From: Methanobacteriota archaeon
GTDB taxonomy: Archaea; Thermoplasmatota; Thermoplasmata; UBA10834
Assembly (NCBI GenBank): GCA_020347565.1
Contig: CP070732.1
Location: forward strand, 1,172,330 to 1,209,481
DNA length: 37,152 nt
Reading direction: 5' to 3'
How positions within the stretch are numbered: position 1 is the stretch's first letter; the number at the start of each line of letters is the position of its first letter. The position numbers and the translations under genes are program-made. The notes under the pieces are model-generated. The model did no database searches and was not told the origin of the DNA. It saw nothing but the letters and a program-made list of their open reading frames with translations. This document shows positions 8,253 to 15,734 of the stretch, in pieces.

Positions 8253-8286
8253 GTGTAGTGCGTGCGAGCACTCGGCTCTCCTACAC
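8253..8286 (-). promoter_or_regulatory. hairpin in the rpl1 mRNA leader, candidate autoregulatory site
   Basis: Outer arms GTGTAG (8253-8258) and CTACAC (8281-8286) pair perfectly. Inner arms GAGC (8266-8269) and GCTC (8275-8278) pair around a 5-nt loop, with unpaired bases between the two helices. It sits between the predicted transcription start and the Shine-Dalgarno. That position would suit translational feedback by L1, which is known in other archaea; the link here is inference. Confidence 0.4.
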
Positions 8287-8316
8287 TTCTAGGGAGGTGA
8301 GCGAATGCGCGGACGG

Positions 8317-8324
8317 TTTATAAG
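8317..8324 (-). promoter_or_regulatory. TATA box for rpl1-rpl10-rpl12
   Basis: On the minus strand this reads GCTTATAAACC, a strong archaeal box A. The transcription start would be near 8293, leaving a ~55-nt leader that holds the hairpin at 8253-8286 and the GGAGGG site before GTG 8238. Confidence 0.6.
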
Positions 8325-8439
8325 CCTTTTGGGCCTGCCAAGCCTACCTGGCGCAGGGCCACCCCCGCTGGCCGGCATTTGCCGCAGACGCATTGGCAAT
8401 GATTTAACCCCTTCGACTGCAATCCCGTGCGGACTGCTT

Positions 8440-8446
8440 AGGAGGT
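8440..8446 (+). promoter_or_regulatory. ribosome-binding site fixing the TTG start of the flavin reductase gene
   Basis: AGGAGGT is a near-perfect Shine-Dalgarno 7 nt before the TTG at 8454. It decides the start despite the rare initiation codon. A TATA-like GATTTAACC lies near 8401. Confidence 0.65.
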
Positions 8447-8453
8447 ACCGCGC

Positions 8454-9881
8454 TTGGCGAGGAAGATCGTCATTGTGGGCGGTGGTTGTGGTGGGGGAAC
8501 AGCTGCCCAGTTTGCTCGAAAGACCGACAGAACGTCGGAGATAACGATTGTGGAGCGAGAGATATACCCTCAATATTCACGGTGCGGGCTGCCGTACGGG
8601 ATATCCGGGATAATACCTGAGCTAACGAACCTGATCGAGGCCCCGGAGGAGCGCCTGCGGAAGAGCAAGATCGACGTGCATCTCGGATCGACCGTGACGA
8701 AGGTGGACGCCGGCGGCAGGGTCGCGCACGTGTCGAAGCACGACGGTGAGAAGCTGGAGCTGGAGTACGACTCGCTCATCCTCGCCACTGGCGCGAAGGC
8801 TGTCGTACCACCGATCAAGGGCACGGTCGTGGAGGGCGGGCCATCGGACGCCCTAAAGGGCGGCGTCTATGTCCTGAGGACGATAGAGGACGCCAAGGGA
8901 ATCCAGTCGCTCGCGTCGAAGGGCAAGCGTGCCGTCGTCATCGGTGCGGGGCTGGTAGGCCTGGAGGTCGCCGAGGCGCTGCTGATCCGCGGGTGCAAGG
9001 TGACGGTGTTGGAGTACTTGTCCAACTGTATCCTCGCCATGGTGGACGATGACATGGCTCAGATGATGGCGGACGCCCTGGCGAAGGAGGGCGTCAAGAT
9101 GTTCACGGAGTATGAGGCGACGGAGATCCTGGGCGAGGACAAGGCGAACTGCGTCGTCGCCAATGACAGGAAGACAGGCGAGGAGCGAACGTTCTACGCG
9201 GACGTGATAGTCTTCGCTACAGGTCAGAGAGGCGAGACGGCGCTCGCTAAGGACATTGGCTGCGTCACAGGGCCCACGAAGCAGATAACGGTCGACGACC
9301 GTTGCGAGACCAGCGTCAAGGGCGTCTACGCGGTGGGCGACTGCACCGAGTATCCAGAGTTCATAACGAACGAGCCTACGGTCAGCGGCCTTGGCACCAT
9401 AGCCGTCAAGATGGCAATCGTGGCGGGCGTCAACGCCGCGGGAGGCGACGACCGGCTCCCGAGGGGGTTCCTGCAGACCAGGGCGACGGAGCCGTTCGGA
9501 TGCCAGGTTGCCGCCGTCGGGCCGACCACGGCCCAGCTCGAGCAGGCGGGGATGAAGCCGCTAATAGGCAAGGTTCGCGGGTTCACACTCCCGGACTACT
9601 TCCCAGGGAGGAAGGAGATATACGTCAAGGTGCTGGCTCACCCGGACAACGGCAGGATCCTGGGCGCTCAGATAGTCGGCGAGTCACGGGTTCACATGAG
9701 GGTCAACGCCTTCGCGGCGGCGGTCCAGGCCGGCATGACGGTCCACGACTTCTCCAAACTCGAGACGGCCTACTGCCCTCCAGCCGCTCCCACGATTGAT
9801 GTGATAACCATCGCATGCGAAGCCGTCCGGGTGAAGATGGACAGAATGAGTGCTGCCGCTGCGGGGCAGCGCGCTTCATAA
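8454..9881 (+). CDS. FAD-dependent pyridine nucleotide-disulfide oxidoreductase (CoA-disulfide reductase / NADH oxidase type)
   Basis: A 475-residue flavoprotein of the single-cysteine group (CoA-disulfide reductase, NADH oxidase, persulfide reductase). It uses NAD(P)H to reduce a disulfide, oxygen or polysulfide. The FAD motif is IVGGGCGGGTAA near the N-terminus. The redox-active cysteine is C44 in YSRCGLPYGISG. ILATGAKAVVPP follows, the NAD-binding motif is VVIGAGLVGLEVAEAL, and the second FAD motif is GVYAVGDCTEYPE. The C-terminal dimerisation domain ends in LETAYCPPAAPTIDVI, and there is no rhodanese domain. The TTG start is supported by AGGAGGT 7 nt upstream. It lies alone on the plus strand between rpl11 and rpl1, breaking a gene order usually continuous in archaea. 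The substrate cannot be assigned from sequence. Confidence 0.88.
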   Translation: MARKIVIVGGGCGGGTAAQFARKTDRTSEITIVEREIYPQYSRCGLPYGISGIIPELTNLIEAPEERLRKSKIDVHLGSTVTKVDAGGRVAHVSKHDGEKLELEYDSLILATGAKAVVPPIKGTVVEGGPSDALKGGVYVLRTIEDAKGIQSLASKGKRAVVIGAGLVGLEVAEALLIRGCKVTVLEYLSNCILAMVDDDMAQMMADALAKEGVKMFTEYEATEILGEDKANCVVANDRKTGEERTFYADVIVFATGQRGETALAKDIGCVTGPTKQITVDDRCETSVKGVYAVGDCTEYPEFITNEPTVSGLGTIAVKMAIVAGVNAAGGDDRLPRGFLQTRATEPFGCQVAAVGPTTAQLEQAGMKPLIGKVRGFTLPDYFPGRKEIYVKVLAHPDNGRILGAQIVGESRVHMRVNAFAAAVQAGMTVHDFSKLETAYCPPAAPTIDVITIACEAVRVKMDRMSAAAAGQRAS

Positions 9882-9921
9882 TCCGCGACCTACGGTTCGG
9901 CGGCCGGTGCGGAGTGCACAG

Positions 9922-10404
9922 TCAGAACAATCCCTGATACTCGCCAGCGTCTATCTCCTCGATGACCTTCCGCGGGTCCTTGCCGTCGACGGTGACGCCC
10001 ATCGAGACGCAAGTGCCGACGACCTCCCTGAATCGTCCGCGCTTGTCCTTGGCGAGCATCGACCCCGCCTTCATCTCGCCTATCTTGGCCACCTGCTGCA
10101 CTGTGAGGTTGCCCACGAAGTCGGAGTTGGGCGTTCCGCTCCCCTTCTCGAGCCCGAGCTCCTTCATTATCAGGGCCGTCGTCGGAGGCGTGCCGACCTT
10201 GATCTCGAACGCCTTGGTCTTCGGGTCGACCAGCAGTGTGACTGGCACCTTCATGCCCATGAACGCCTTGGTCTTCTCATTGATTGCGCTCACGACCTGT
10301 ATCACATTCACCCCGAGCGGCCCCAGGGCCGGTCCGAGCGGCGGTCCGGGGGTAGCCTTGCCCCCGTCCACCAGAACCTCAAGCTTCTCTGGCACGGGAA
10401 TCAC
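9922..10404 (-). CDS. rpl11: large ribosomal subunit protein L11
   Basis: A 160-residue L11, binding the GTPase-associated region of 23S rRNA with L10. Clear motifs are the Gly/Pro-rich [17 protein letters not shown] near the N-terminus, [30 protein letters not shown] and the C-terminal RNA-binding domain around [13 protein letters not shown] and [17 protein letters not shown]. Its ATG forms an ATGA overlap with the spt5 stop. The usual downstream partner rpl1 is displaced behind a plus-strand gene. Confidence 0.97.
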   Translation of the reverse strand: MIPVPEKLEVLVDGGKATPGPPLGPALGPLGVNVIQVVSAINEKTKAFMGMKVPVTLLVDPKTKAFEIKVGTPPTTALIMKELGLEKGSGTPNSDFVGNLTVQQVAKIGEMKAGSMLAKDKRGRFREVVGTCVSMGVTVDGKDPRKVIEEIDAGEYQGLF

Positions 10405-11270
10405 TTCTCCTTCTCAAGCACTCGCACATGATCGCCTCTGATCGTGACTGGTATGGGCACCATGGCCTCGAAGAGCTCCACGGTGATCTCCTCCTTCGCC
10501 TCGTCGATCTGCTGCACCCTGGCCTTCTCCCCCTTGAACGGCCCTGCTATGAGTTCCACGATGTCCCCCTCGACGATGCCGGAGACTATGGGTTTCGGCG
10601 TCAGGAAGTGCTCTATCTCACCGAAGCTCGTCTCGCCCTTGACGAGCCCTCTCGTTCGCCTCACGCCCTTGACGGCCTCTCTTAACGCGTCCGTATTCAT
10701 CGCCTCGACGAAGACGTACCCGCGAATCGTCGCCGGAGACAGTATCGCGAACACGCCGATCGGCTTGCCTCTTGCACGGCTGGCGAGCGAGTCGGCGACG
10801 GTCTTCTCGTGGCCTATGGACGTCTTCACCGCCAGGATAGACTGCCTCGCGGACGCCTGGAGCGTTGCGACGTCCGTCACGCTCGGGTCGTTCTTCAGAC
10901 TGGCGTTGACCAGAACGGTGACCTTGTCGCCGAACCGGGCGCCGGTAGGCGATGCGATGGTGAGCGTGAAGGTCTTCTCGTGCCCCGGCATTATGTCGAA
11001 GACACGCTCGTCCTCCTGGTCGGCTGAGGGCGTGTTCTCCCACACGACGCCGAGCGGGTCGAACAGCCTGACGAACCACTCGGGCGACCCCTCCTCCGTC
11101 GCCGTGAACAGGGTGTCTACCCTGATGACCACGGAATGCGGCTGGCCGTCCTCGGGCAGCCGCAGGGCCATCTCGAAGTCGGAGCTATCGCCTGAGGCCA
11201 TGCTGCGCTTCGTGTCGCCTGTGACCTCCAGCTTTATACTCTTTTCGACATGCTGTGCTGGCGGCGGCAT
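10401..11270 (-). CDS. spt5: transcription elongation factor Spt5 (NusG) with a ~140-residue N-terminal beta-rich extension
   Basis: The C-terminal half is a normal archaeal Spt5. The NGN domain (about 142-225) starts at [17 protein letters not shown] and includes IRGYVFVEA. The KOW domain (about 230-287) has [20 protein letters not shown]. Spt5 with Spt4 clamps RNA polymerase during elongation. The N-terminal ~140 residues are extra compared with the ~150-residue canonical protein. They look like a beta-sandwich of the NEW3/Ig-like kind, with [29 protein letters not shown] and [15 protein letters not shown] prefer ATG 11270 because AGGAGGAG lies 5 nt upstream. An in-frame ATG at 11348 would add 26 residues but lacks an SD and has poor codon use. 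It overlaps rpl11 by 4 nt. Confidence 0.88.
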   Translation of the reverse strand: MPPPAQHVEKSIKLEVTGDTKRSMASGDSSDFEMALRLPEDGQPHSVVIRVDTLFTATEEGSPEWFVRLFDPLGVVWENTPSADQEDERVFDIMPGHEKTFTLTIASPTGARFGDKVTVLVNASLKNDPSVTDVATLQASARQSILAVKTSIGHEKTVADSLASRARGKPIGVFAILSPATIRGYVFVEAMNTDALREAVKGVRRTRGLVKGETSFGEIEHFLTPKPIVSGIVEGDIVELIAGPFKGEKARVQQIDEAKEEITVELFEAMVPIPVTIRGDHVRVLEKEK

Positions 11271-11358
11271 CTTCTCCTCCTTCTTGGCCGGCTCAACATC
11301 AAATAATTCCAAAACAACCCCTCGCTGACGCGTTGGACAGTGCTCCATTCATGCGGTA

Positions 11359-11598
11359 TTACCCGAAGGTCCTCACGACGATGTCGGAGCCGTACTCGAA
11401 GATCCAGTAGATCAGGAAGCCGAGGCCCCCCATCAGTATGAGCCCTATGGCCACTATCTGGCTTATCCGGAGGTATTCCTCGCCTGAGGGCTTCCTCGCC
11501 ATCTTGAACACACGGCCGTACTTGCCCTTGCCAATGTGCTTGGTCTTCTCCTCGATCTTTCTTTGGAGGTCCCAGGATCTGTCGACAATGTCACTCAT
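11359..11598 (-). CDS. secE: preprotein translocase subunit SecE / Sec61 gamma
   Basis: A 79-residue protein with one C-terminal membrane segment (about residues 46-69, VAIGLILMGGLGFLIYWIF). It is preceded by an amphipathic cytosolic helix containing KMARKPSGEEYLRISQ, the conserved Sec61-gamma segment. It clamps the SecY channel at the membrane. The ATG at 11598 has AGGAAGG upstream. The ftsZ-secE-spt5-rpl11 order is typical of euryarchaea and supports the call. Confidence 0.93.
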   Translation of the reverse strand: MSDIVDRSWDLQRKIEEKTKHIGKGKYGRVFKMARKPSGEEYLRISQIVAIGLILMGGLGFLIYWIFEYGSDIVVRTFG

Positions 11599-11621
11599 CG
11601 CGGTCCTTCCTAGTACAGCAC

Positions 11622-12728
11622 CTACTTAATAAAGTCTAGTCCCAGTTCGCGCCCCTTCCTCTCCTTCGAAGGGCCGAATATGTGCTTCGACTTCACGCCG
11701 GTTATGACGACCATCACACGGATGGTCTCCGCGAGCGTCTCGTCCACGGCCGCACCCCAGATGATCCTCGCGTTGTCGTTTATCTTCGACTGGATTATCT
11801 CGGCAACCTCCTCGGCCTCCTTGACGCTCATGTCGGAGCCGCCGGTTACGTTGACCAGCGCGGCCGTCGCCTCGCTTATGTCCAGCTCTATCAACGGCGA
11901 GTTGATCGCCTCCGTCACGGCGGTGACGGCCCTGTCGTCGTCGTCGGACTCCCCGAGGCCTATCATTGCCACGCCGCCCGACTTCATCACGGTCTTGATG
12001 TCGTTGAAGTCGAGGTTCACTAGCCCTGGCTTGGTGACAATCTCGGTGATGCCCTTAATCGCCCTCATCAGCACCTCATCGGCAACCTTGAAGGCGGCGT
12101 TGAGGGATAGCTTCGGCACTAGGTCGATCAGCTTGTCGTTGGGTATGACAATCACCGTGTCGGCGACGCCTCTGAGACGATCCAGCCCCCAGTCGGCGTT
12201 CTCCGCCCTTATGACGCCCTCGGCCTTGAACGGGTACGTGCAGATCGCGATGGTGAGCGCTCCGAGCTCCTTGGCGATATGTGCCACGAACGGTGCCGCA
12301 CCGGTCCCCGTGCCTCCTCCCAGCCCGCAGGTTATGAACACCACGTCGCACTCCTTCAGGGCGGCCTTCAGCTCCTCCTCCGCCTCCCTCGCCGCCTCCT
12401 CGCCCACCTGCGGCAGCGCGCCGGCGCCGAGTCCCCGCGTGACCCTCTTGCCCAGAAGTATCTTATGAGGCGCTCTCGTGATGAGCAGGTGCTGTGCGTC
12501 TGTGTTGGCCGCGTACAGCTCGGCGCCCATGATCCCGGCCTCCGCCAAGCGGTTGACCGTGTTGCATCCTCCGCCTCCGCAGCCTATAATCTTGATGCTC
12601 GTTCTGAGGTTATGGAGTATCCTCTGCAGCTCCTCATCCTGAGCCGTGAAAGCCCGGATGTCTTCGGGGGATTTCCTGGCGTGCTCCTCCTCAGCGTCGG
12701 ACAGGGCACTCTCGATGAGCGATTTCAT
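11622..12728 (-). CDS. ftsZ: cell division GTPase FtsZ (paralogue adjacent to secE)
   Basis: A 368-residue tubulin-like GTPase that assembles the division ring. It shows the N-terminal IKIIGCGGGGCNTVNRL nucleotide motif, NTDAQHLL, the tubulin signature CGLGGGTGTGAAP, the T7-loop NLDFNDIKTVM needed for GTP hydrolysis, and GLGESD. I start at ATG 12728 (MKSLIESALSD), with GGAGG 6 nt upstream. This aligns with the neighbouring paralogue's MRSLVEDAL; an ATG at 12758 is possible but worse. A strong hairpin lies just upstream at 12768-12798. The C-terminus lacks an evident conserved tail beyond GVKSKHIFG, which the paralogue shares. Confidence 0.95.
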   Translation of the reverse strand: MKSLIESALSDAEEEHARKSPEDIRAFTAQDEELQRILHNLRTSIKIIGCGGGGCNTVNRLAEAGIMGAELYAANTDAQHLLITRAPHKILLGKRVTRGLGAGALPQVGEEAAREAEEELKAALKECDVVFITCGLGGGTGTGAAPFVAHIAKELGALTIAICTYPFKAEGVIRAENADWGLDRLRGVADTVIVIPNDKLIDLVPKLSLNAAFKVADEVLMRAIKGITEIVTKPGLVNLDFNDIKTVMKSGGVAMIGLGESDDDDRAVTAVTEAINSPLIELDISEATAALVNVTGGSDMSVKEAEEVAEIIQSKINDNARIIWGAAVDETLAETIRVMVVITGVKSKHIFGPSKERKGRELGLDFIK

Positions 12729-12767
12729 GTCTGGCCTCCATGGTGCATTAACCATCAACTGGATGAT

Positions 12768-12798
12768 AAAGCCAGGGGCCGGTCGGCCCCCGGGCTTT
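12768..12798 (-). promoter_or_regulatory. strong GC-rich hairpin in the leader between the two ftsZ genes
   Basis: AAAGCC (12768-12773) pairs with GGCTTT (12793-12798). GGGGCC (12775-12780) pairs with GGCCCC (12785-12790), around loop GGTC. In the genes' direction the 3' side reads GGCTTTATCATC, not a clean U-tract, so it is a poor terminator that way. A TATA-like CTTTTAAGAT lies upstream near 12823-12832. If that is a promoter, this hairpin is in the 5' leader of the 11622-12728 ftsZ. Confidence 0.45.
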
Positions 12799-12850
12799 TT
12801 GACCGTAGCCGATTGGTCATCTTAAAAGTTTCGGCACCTTGAGGAAGCGT

Positions 12851-13972
12851 TCAGTGGACTACGTCCACCTCGCCAGCGCCCCTGAACCGCTTGTCACCGG
12901 GCCTCCCGAGGATCTGCTTCGACTTGACGCCGGTCGCGACGAGCATGACCTTCACCGTCTTGTCGAGCGCGGGGTCCACGGCCGCACCCCAGATGATTCG
13001 CGCGTTCTGGCCGACCCTTGTCTGTATCTCCTCGGCGGCCCTCTCGGCCTCGGCTATCGTCATGTCCGTGCCGCCTATGACATCCACGAGCACGCCATTA
13101 GCCTCGCTTATGTCCACCTCGAGCAGTGGGGAGTTGATGGCCTGGTCTATCGCCTCCTGGATCCTCTCCTCACCAGGGGCGTCCGATTCGCCGAGTCCCA
13201 TCATGGCGACGCCGGCGCCTTTCATCACCGTCTTCACATCGTTGAAGTCGAGGTTGACCAGCCCAGGTCTCGTTATGACCTCTGTGAGCCCCTTGATGGA
13301 TCTCATCAAGACCTCGTCAGCGACCTTGAACGCGGCGTTTAGCGACAATCTGGGCACGAGGTCCAGGAGTCTGTCGTTGGGTATCACGATGACCGTGTCC
13401 GAGGCGTCCCTGAGTCGGTCTAGGCCCCACTCGGCGTTCTCCATCCGCATGCGCCCCTCGCCCCTGAAGGGAACCGTTGCGATCGAAATCGTCAGCGCGC
13501 CCATTTCCTTAGCCATGCGCGCAACGACCGGTGCCCCTCCCGTTCCGGTCCCGCCTCCGAGGCCGCAGGTGACGAAGCATATGTGCGTGTCGGCGAGGAT
13601 CTTCTTGAGGTCGTCCTCGGCCTCGCGGGCGGCCTCCTCGCCAACCTGGGGCAGCGCGCCCGCGCCCAGGCCTCTGGTGACCCTTCTGCCGAGCAATATC
13701 TTGTGCGGTATTCTGAGCACGAGGAGGTGCTGGGCGTCCGTGTTCGCAGCGAAGATGTCCGCCCCGACGATCCCCTCGTCGTAGACGCGGGCTATCGTGT
13801 TTGTGCCCGCTCCCCCGACTCCTATGATTTTTATGTTCGTCTTCAAGTTCCGGAGTATCTGTTCGAGTTCAGCGTCGACTCGCTGGTCCTGAAAGACAGC
13901 GACCTCGTCCTCGCTGCCAGCTCCAATCGTAGGCTCTCGTGCAAGCGCATCTTCGACTAGCGATCTCATCAT
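12851..13972 (-). CDS. ftsZ: cell division GTPase FtsZ (second paralogue)
   Basis: A 373-residue FtsZ with IKIIGVGGAGTNTIARV, NTDAQHLLVLR, the tubulin signature CGLGGGTGTGGAP and T7 loop NLDFNDVKTVM, all intact, so it should bind and hydrolyse GTP. It is closely related to the neighbour at 11622-12728. Most archaea with FtsZ carry two divergent copies (FtsZ1 and FtsZ2); finding both in tandem fits ancient duplication. Which is FtsZ1 or FtsZ2 needs a tree. The start is ATG 13972 or the adjacent ATG 13969. A TATA-like element on the minus strand lies at 14051-14062, giving a leader of about 60 nt. Confidence 0.94.
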   Translation of the reverse strand: MMRSLVEDALAREPTIGAGSEDEVAVFQDQRVDAELEQILRNLKTNIKIIGVGGAGTNTIARVYDEGIVGADIFAANTDAQHLLVLRIPHKILLGRRVTRGLGAGALPQVGEEAAREAEDDLKKILADTHICFVTCGLGGGTGTGGAPVVARMAKEMGALTISIATVPFRGEGRMRMENAEWGLDRLRDASDTVIVIPNDRLLDLVPRLSLNAAFKVADEVLMRSIKGLTEVITRPGLVNLDFNDVKTVMKGAGVAMMGLGESDAPGEERIQEAIDQAINSPLLEVDISEANGVLVDVIGGTDMTIAEAERAAEEIQTRVGQNARIIWGAAVDPALDKTVKVMLVATGVKSKQILGRPGDKRFRGAGEVDVVH

Positions 13973-14050
13973 GCTGCGTCACCATCCCTGAGGCGTGGAA
14001 AGTGATGCACTTCGTACCGTTTAAGTGCATCCCTCGCGCGCGCCGCGCGC

Positions 14051-14082
14051 ATTTTAATAAATCGCAATGTGGGTATAAATAT
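14051..14082. promoter_or_regulatory. back-to-back TATA boxes for ftsZ (minus) and acylphosphatase (plus)
   Basis: TTTATTAAAAT on the minus strand (14051-14062) suits the ftsZ starting at 13972. GTATAAATAT on the plus strand (14073-14082) suits the gene at 14171. A GC palindrome (GCGCGC-GCC-GCGCGC, about 14036-14050) lies just downstream of the minus TATA, near the predicted ftsZ transcription start. Confidence 0.5.
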
Positions 14083-14170
14083 CTTGTTCCTGACATTCGC
14101 CATAGGCGTTGCGCCGGCGGCACAGCCTTCGGGCGATACGTTTTTCGCCGTCCGGTGCGATTGACAATGA

Positions 14171-14446
14171 GTGATCGTGAGGGCGAGGGTGATCTTCGAG
14201 GGACGCGTCCAGGGGGTGTTCTTCAGAGCGAACGCGCAGCAGTGTGCCAAATCGCTCGGCCTTGTTGGATGGGTAAGGAACACGAGGAACGGACGGGTCG
14301 AAGCGTTGTTCGAAGGAGACGAGGAGTCTGTCCGGAGTGCCGTAGACTGGTGTGAACACGAGCAGCCGTACGCCCAAGTCACCTCGAAGAAGGTTGAGTT
14401 TTCGGAGCCGACCGGAGAGTTCAAGGACTTCTCGATTGTCTACTGA
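14171..14446 (+). CDS. acyP: acylphosphatase
   Basis: A 91-residue acylphosphatase, a small alpha/beta enzyme that hydrolyses carboxyl-phosphate bonds such as acetyl phosphate. The family signature is clear: FEGRVQGVFFRANAQQ holds the phosphate-binding loop with the catalytic arginine, and GLVGWVRNTRNGRVEALFEG holds the catalytic asparagine. Length is normal. Initiation is GTG 14171, or the GTG two codons on; no good SD is visible. It faces the MFS gene convergently with 20 nt between the ends. Confidence 0.93.
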   Translation: MIVRARVIFEGRVQGVFFRANAQQCAKSLGLVGWVRNTRNGRVEALFEGDEESVRSAVDWCEHEQPYAQVTSKKVEFSEPTGEFKDFSIVY

Positions 14447-14466
14447 GCATCGCCTGGAGCAGCGGC

Positions 14467-15654
14467 TCATTTCACGACGATGATGTAGGCTAGCGCGACC
14501 CCGGCGACGACCAGGGTCCCGGTCAGATCGTATCCAAGTACGAGAGCTGCGATCACGATGCCCACTCCAAGAAGCTTTCCGCTGTTGAGAAAGAACTCAC
14601 GCAGAAGCACGCCCTTCTTCTTGTACCTCTCGAGCTTGTCCACGAGCATTGTGAAGAGGAACGACGGGATCATCGCTATCCAGAAGTACGCTATGCTGAT
14701 TGCGGTGAGATATTCTTCAGGCGTTCCCGAATACGCGGCGAAGAGCACGCTGACGCCTCCGAAGGTCGCGCCGATTCGGACTATCGAGGACCTATCGCGC
14801 AGCCGGTCCGATAGGTAGCCGAGGGCGACCGTCGCGACCGCACCCCACAGTGCGAAGAGCGACAGGTAACCGCTGAGCGCCGCCTCGTTCTTCGCGAACT
14901 CGAAGCTGATCACCGGTATGGCCACCCAGAAGACGCCGTCCTGGACGCCCTCCGCGAAGAGCGGTGAGCACATCCGCCAGTCGACGCCTCTGAGGTCGAG
15001 GTCGACGTGGAACCTGCCGACCAGATTGAGCTTGAGCGACTGCAGAAGCTCGGGAATGATTATCCTACGCCGTATGCGCCAGAGTATCTTGAATCGAGAT
15101 ACGTAGAACAGATTCGCGAGCGTGACCGCCGCACCTGTCCCGAACAGCATCTGATAGGAGTGGTAGGTGATTATGAGTCCGCCCAGCAGCGGCGCCACGG
15201 TGGTCAGCAGGGGGAATATCAGGAAGTAGGCGCCTATCCCCGCCCCCCGCTTCTTGCTGGAGGTTATGTGCATTATCAGTGCGAAGTACGGCACCCAGAA
15301 AGTCACGATATACGTGCCGAAGAACAGTGGCGGTATGAGCACGAGATGCCATCCGTCGAGGAGCATCAGGCTGACGTAGTACAGCGCAAGGCATACGAGG
15401 GCTGTCGTGATGGAGGCCGGGAAGTTCTTCAGTATGGGCCTCGACGCGAACGCTATCAGAGCCGTCGGAACACCGGCGCTGATGAATATGAATATGGCGC
15501 AGTCCAGGTAGCTGTGTCCTTCCCGTATCAGGTATATGAGCGCGAAGGCGTTCGCCAGAGTGTTGGCGAATGCCACCAGCGTCTGTACGATGATGAGTGA
15601 ACCGTGTCTGTGTGAAAGCGCGAGCACATAGTGTTTGAGGTGGGTTTGGGCCAT
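14467..15654 (-). CDS. major facilitator superfamily permease
   Basis: A 395-residue polytopic membrane protein with about 11-12 hydrophobic helices in two halves, separated by a basic loop near residues 195-205 (RFKILWRIRRR). The second half contains the MFS-like loop motif GYLSDRLRDRSS between helices. Substrate is unknown: nothing in motifs or neighbours identifies it. The start ATG 15654 lies about 20 nt downstream of a TATA-like element on the minus strand, so the mRNA may be leaderless. A perfect inverted repeat (15686-15702) sits directly upstream of that TATA, a plausible operator. Confidence 0.85.
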   Translation of the reverse strand: MAQTHLKHYVLALSHRHGSLIIVQTLVAFANTLANAFALIYLIREGHSYLDCAIFIFISAGVPTALIAFASRPILKNFPASITTALVCLALYYVSLMLLDGWHLVLIPPLFFGTYIVTFWVPYFALIMHITSSKKRGAGIGAYFLIFPLLTTVAPLLGGLIITYHSYQMLFGTGAAVTLANLFYVSRFKILWRIRRRIIIPELLQSLKLNLVGRFHVDLDLRGVDWRMCSPLFAEGVQDGVFWVAIPVISFEFAKNEAALSGYLSLFALWGAVATVALGYLSDRLRDRSSIVRIGATFGGVSVLFAAYSGTPEEYLTAISIAYFWIAMIPSFLFTMLVDKLERYKKKGVLLREFFLNSGKLLGVGIVIAALVLGYDLTGTLVVAGVALAYIIVVK

Positions 15655-15669
15655 CGGCTGGCATCCTCA

Positions 15670-15702
15670 CTATAACGATGCTATCAGCTGTCTAATACAG
15701 CT
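15670..15702 (-). promoter_or_regulatory. promoter of the MFS gene with palindromic operator candidate
   Basis: The minus-strand TATA-like CGTTATAGTG is at 15670-15679. The palindrome AGCTGT-CTAAT-ACAGCT is at 15686-15702, with 6-bp perfect arms. It covers the BRE/upstream side, where an archaeal repressor or activator could compete with or assist TFB. The function is inferred from position only. Confidence 0.45.
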
Positions 15703-15734
15703 TTCGCTCTACGGCGGTCCGTTCGTTCCAAGGC

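Noticed and set aside
12768..12798. Hairpin between the ftsZ genes as a terminator of the upstream ftsZ
   Set aside because: The T-run follows the stem on the plus strand, but both genes are on the minus strand, where the stem is followed by TTATCATC rather than a U-tract.
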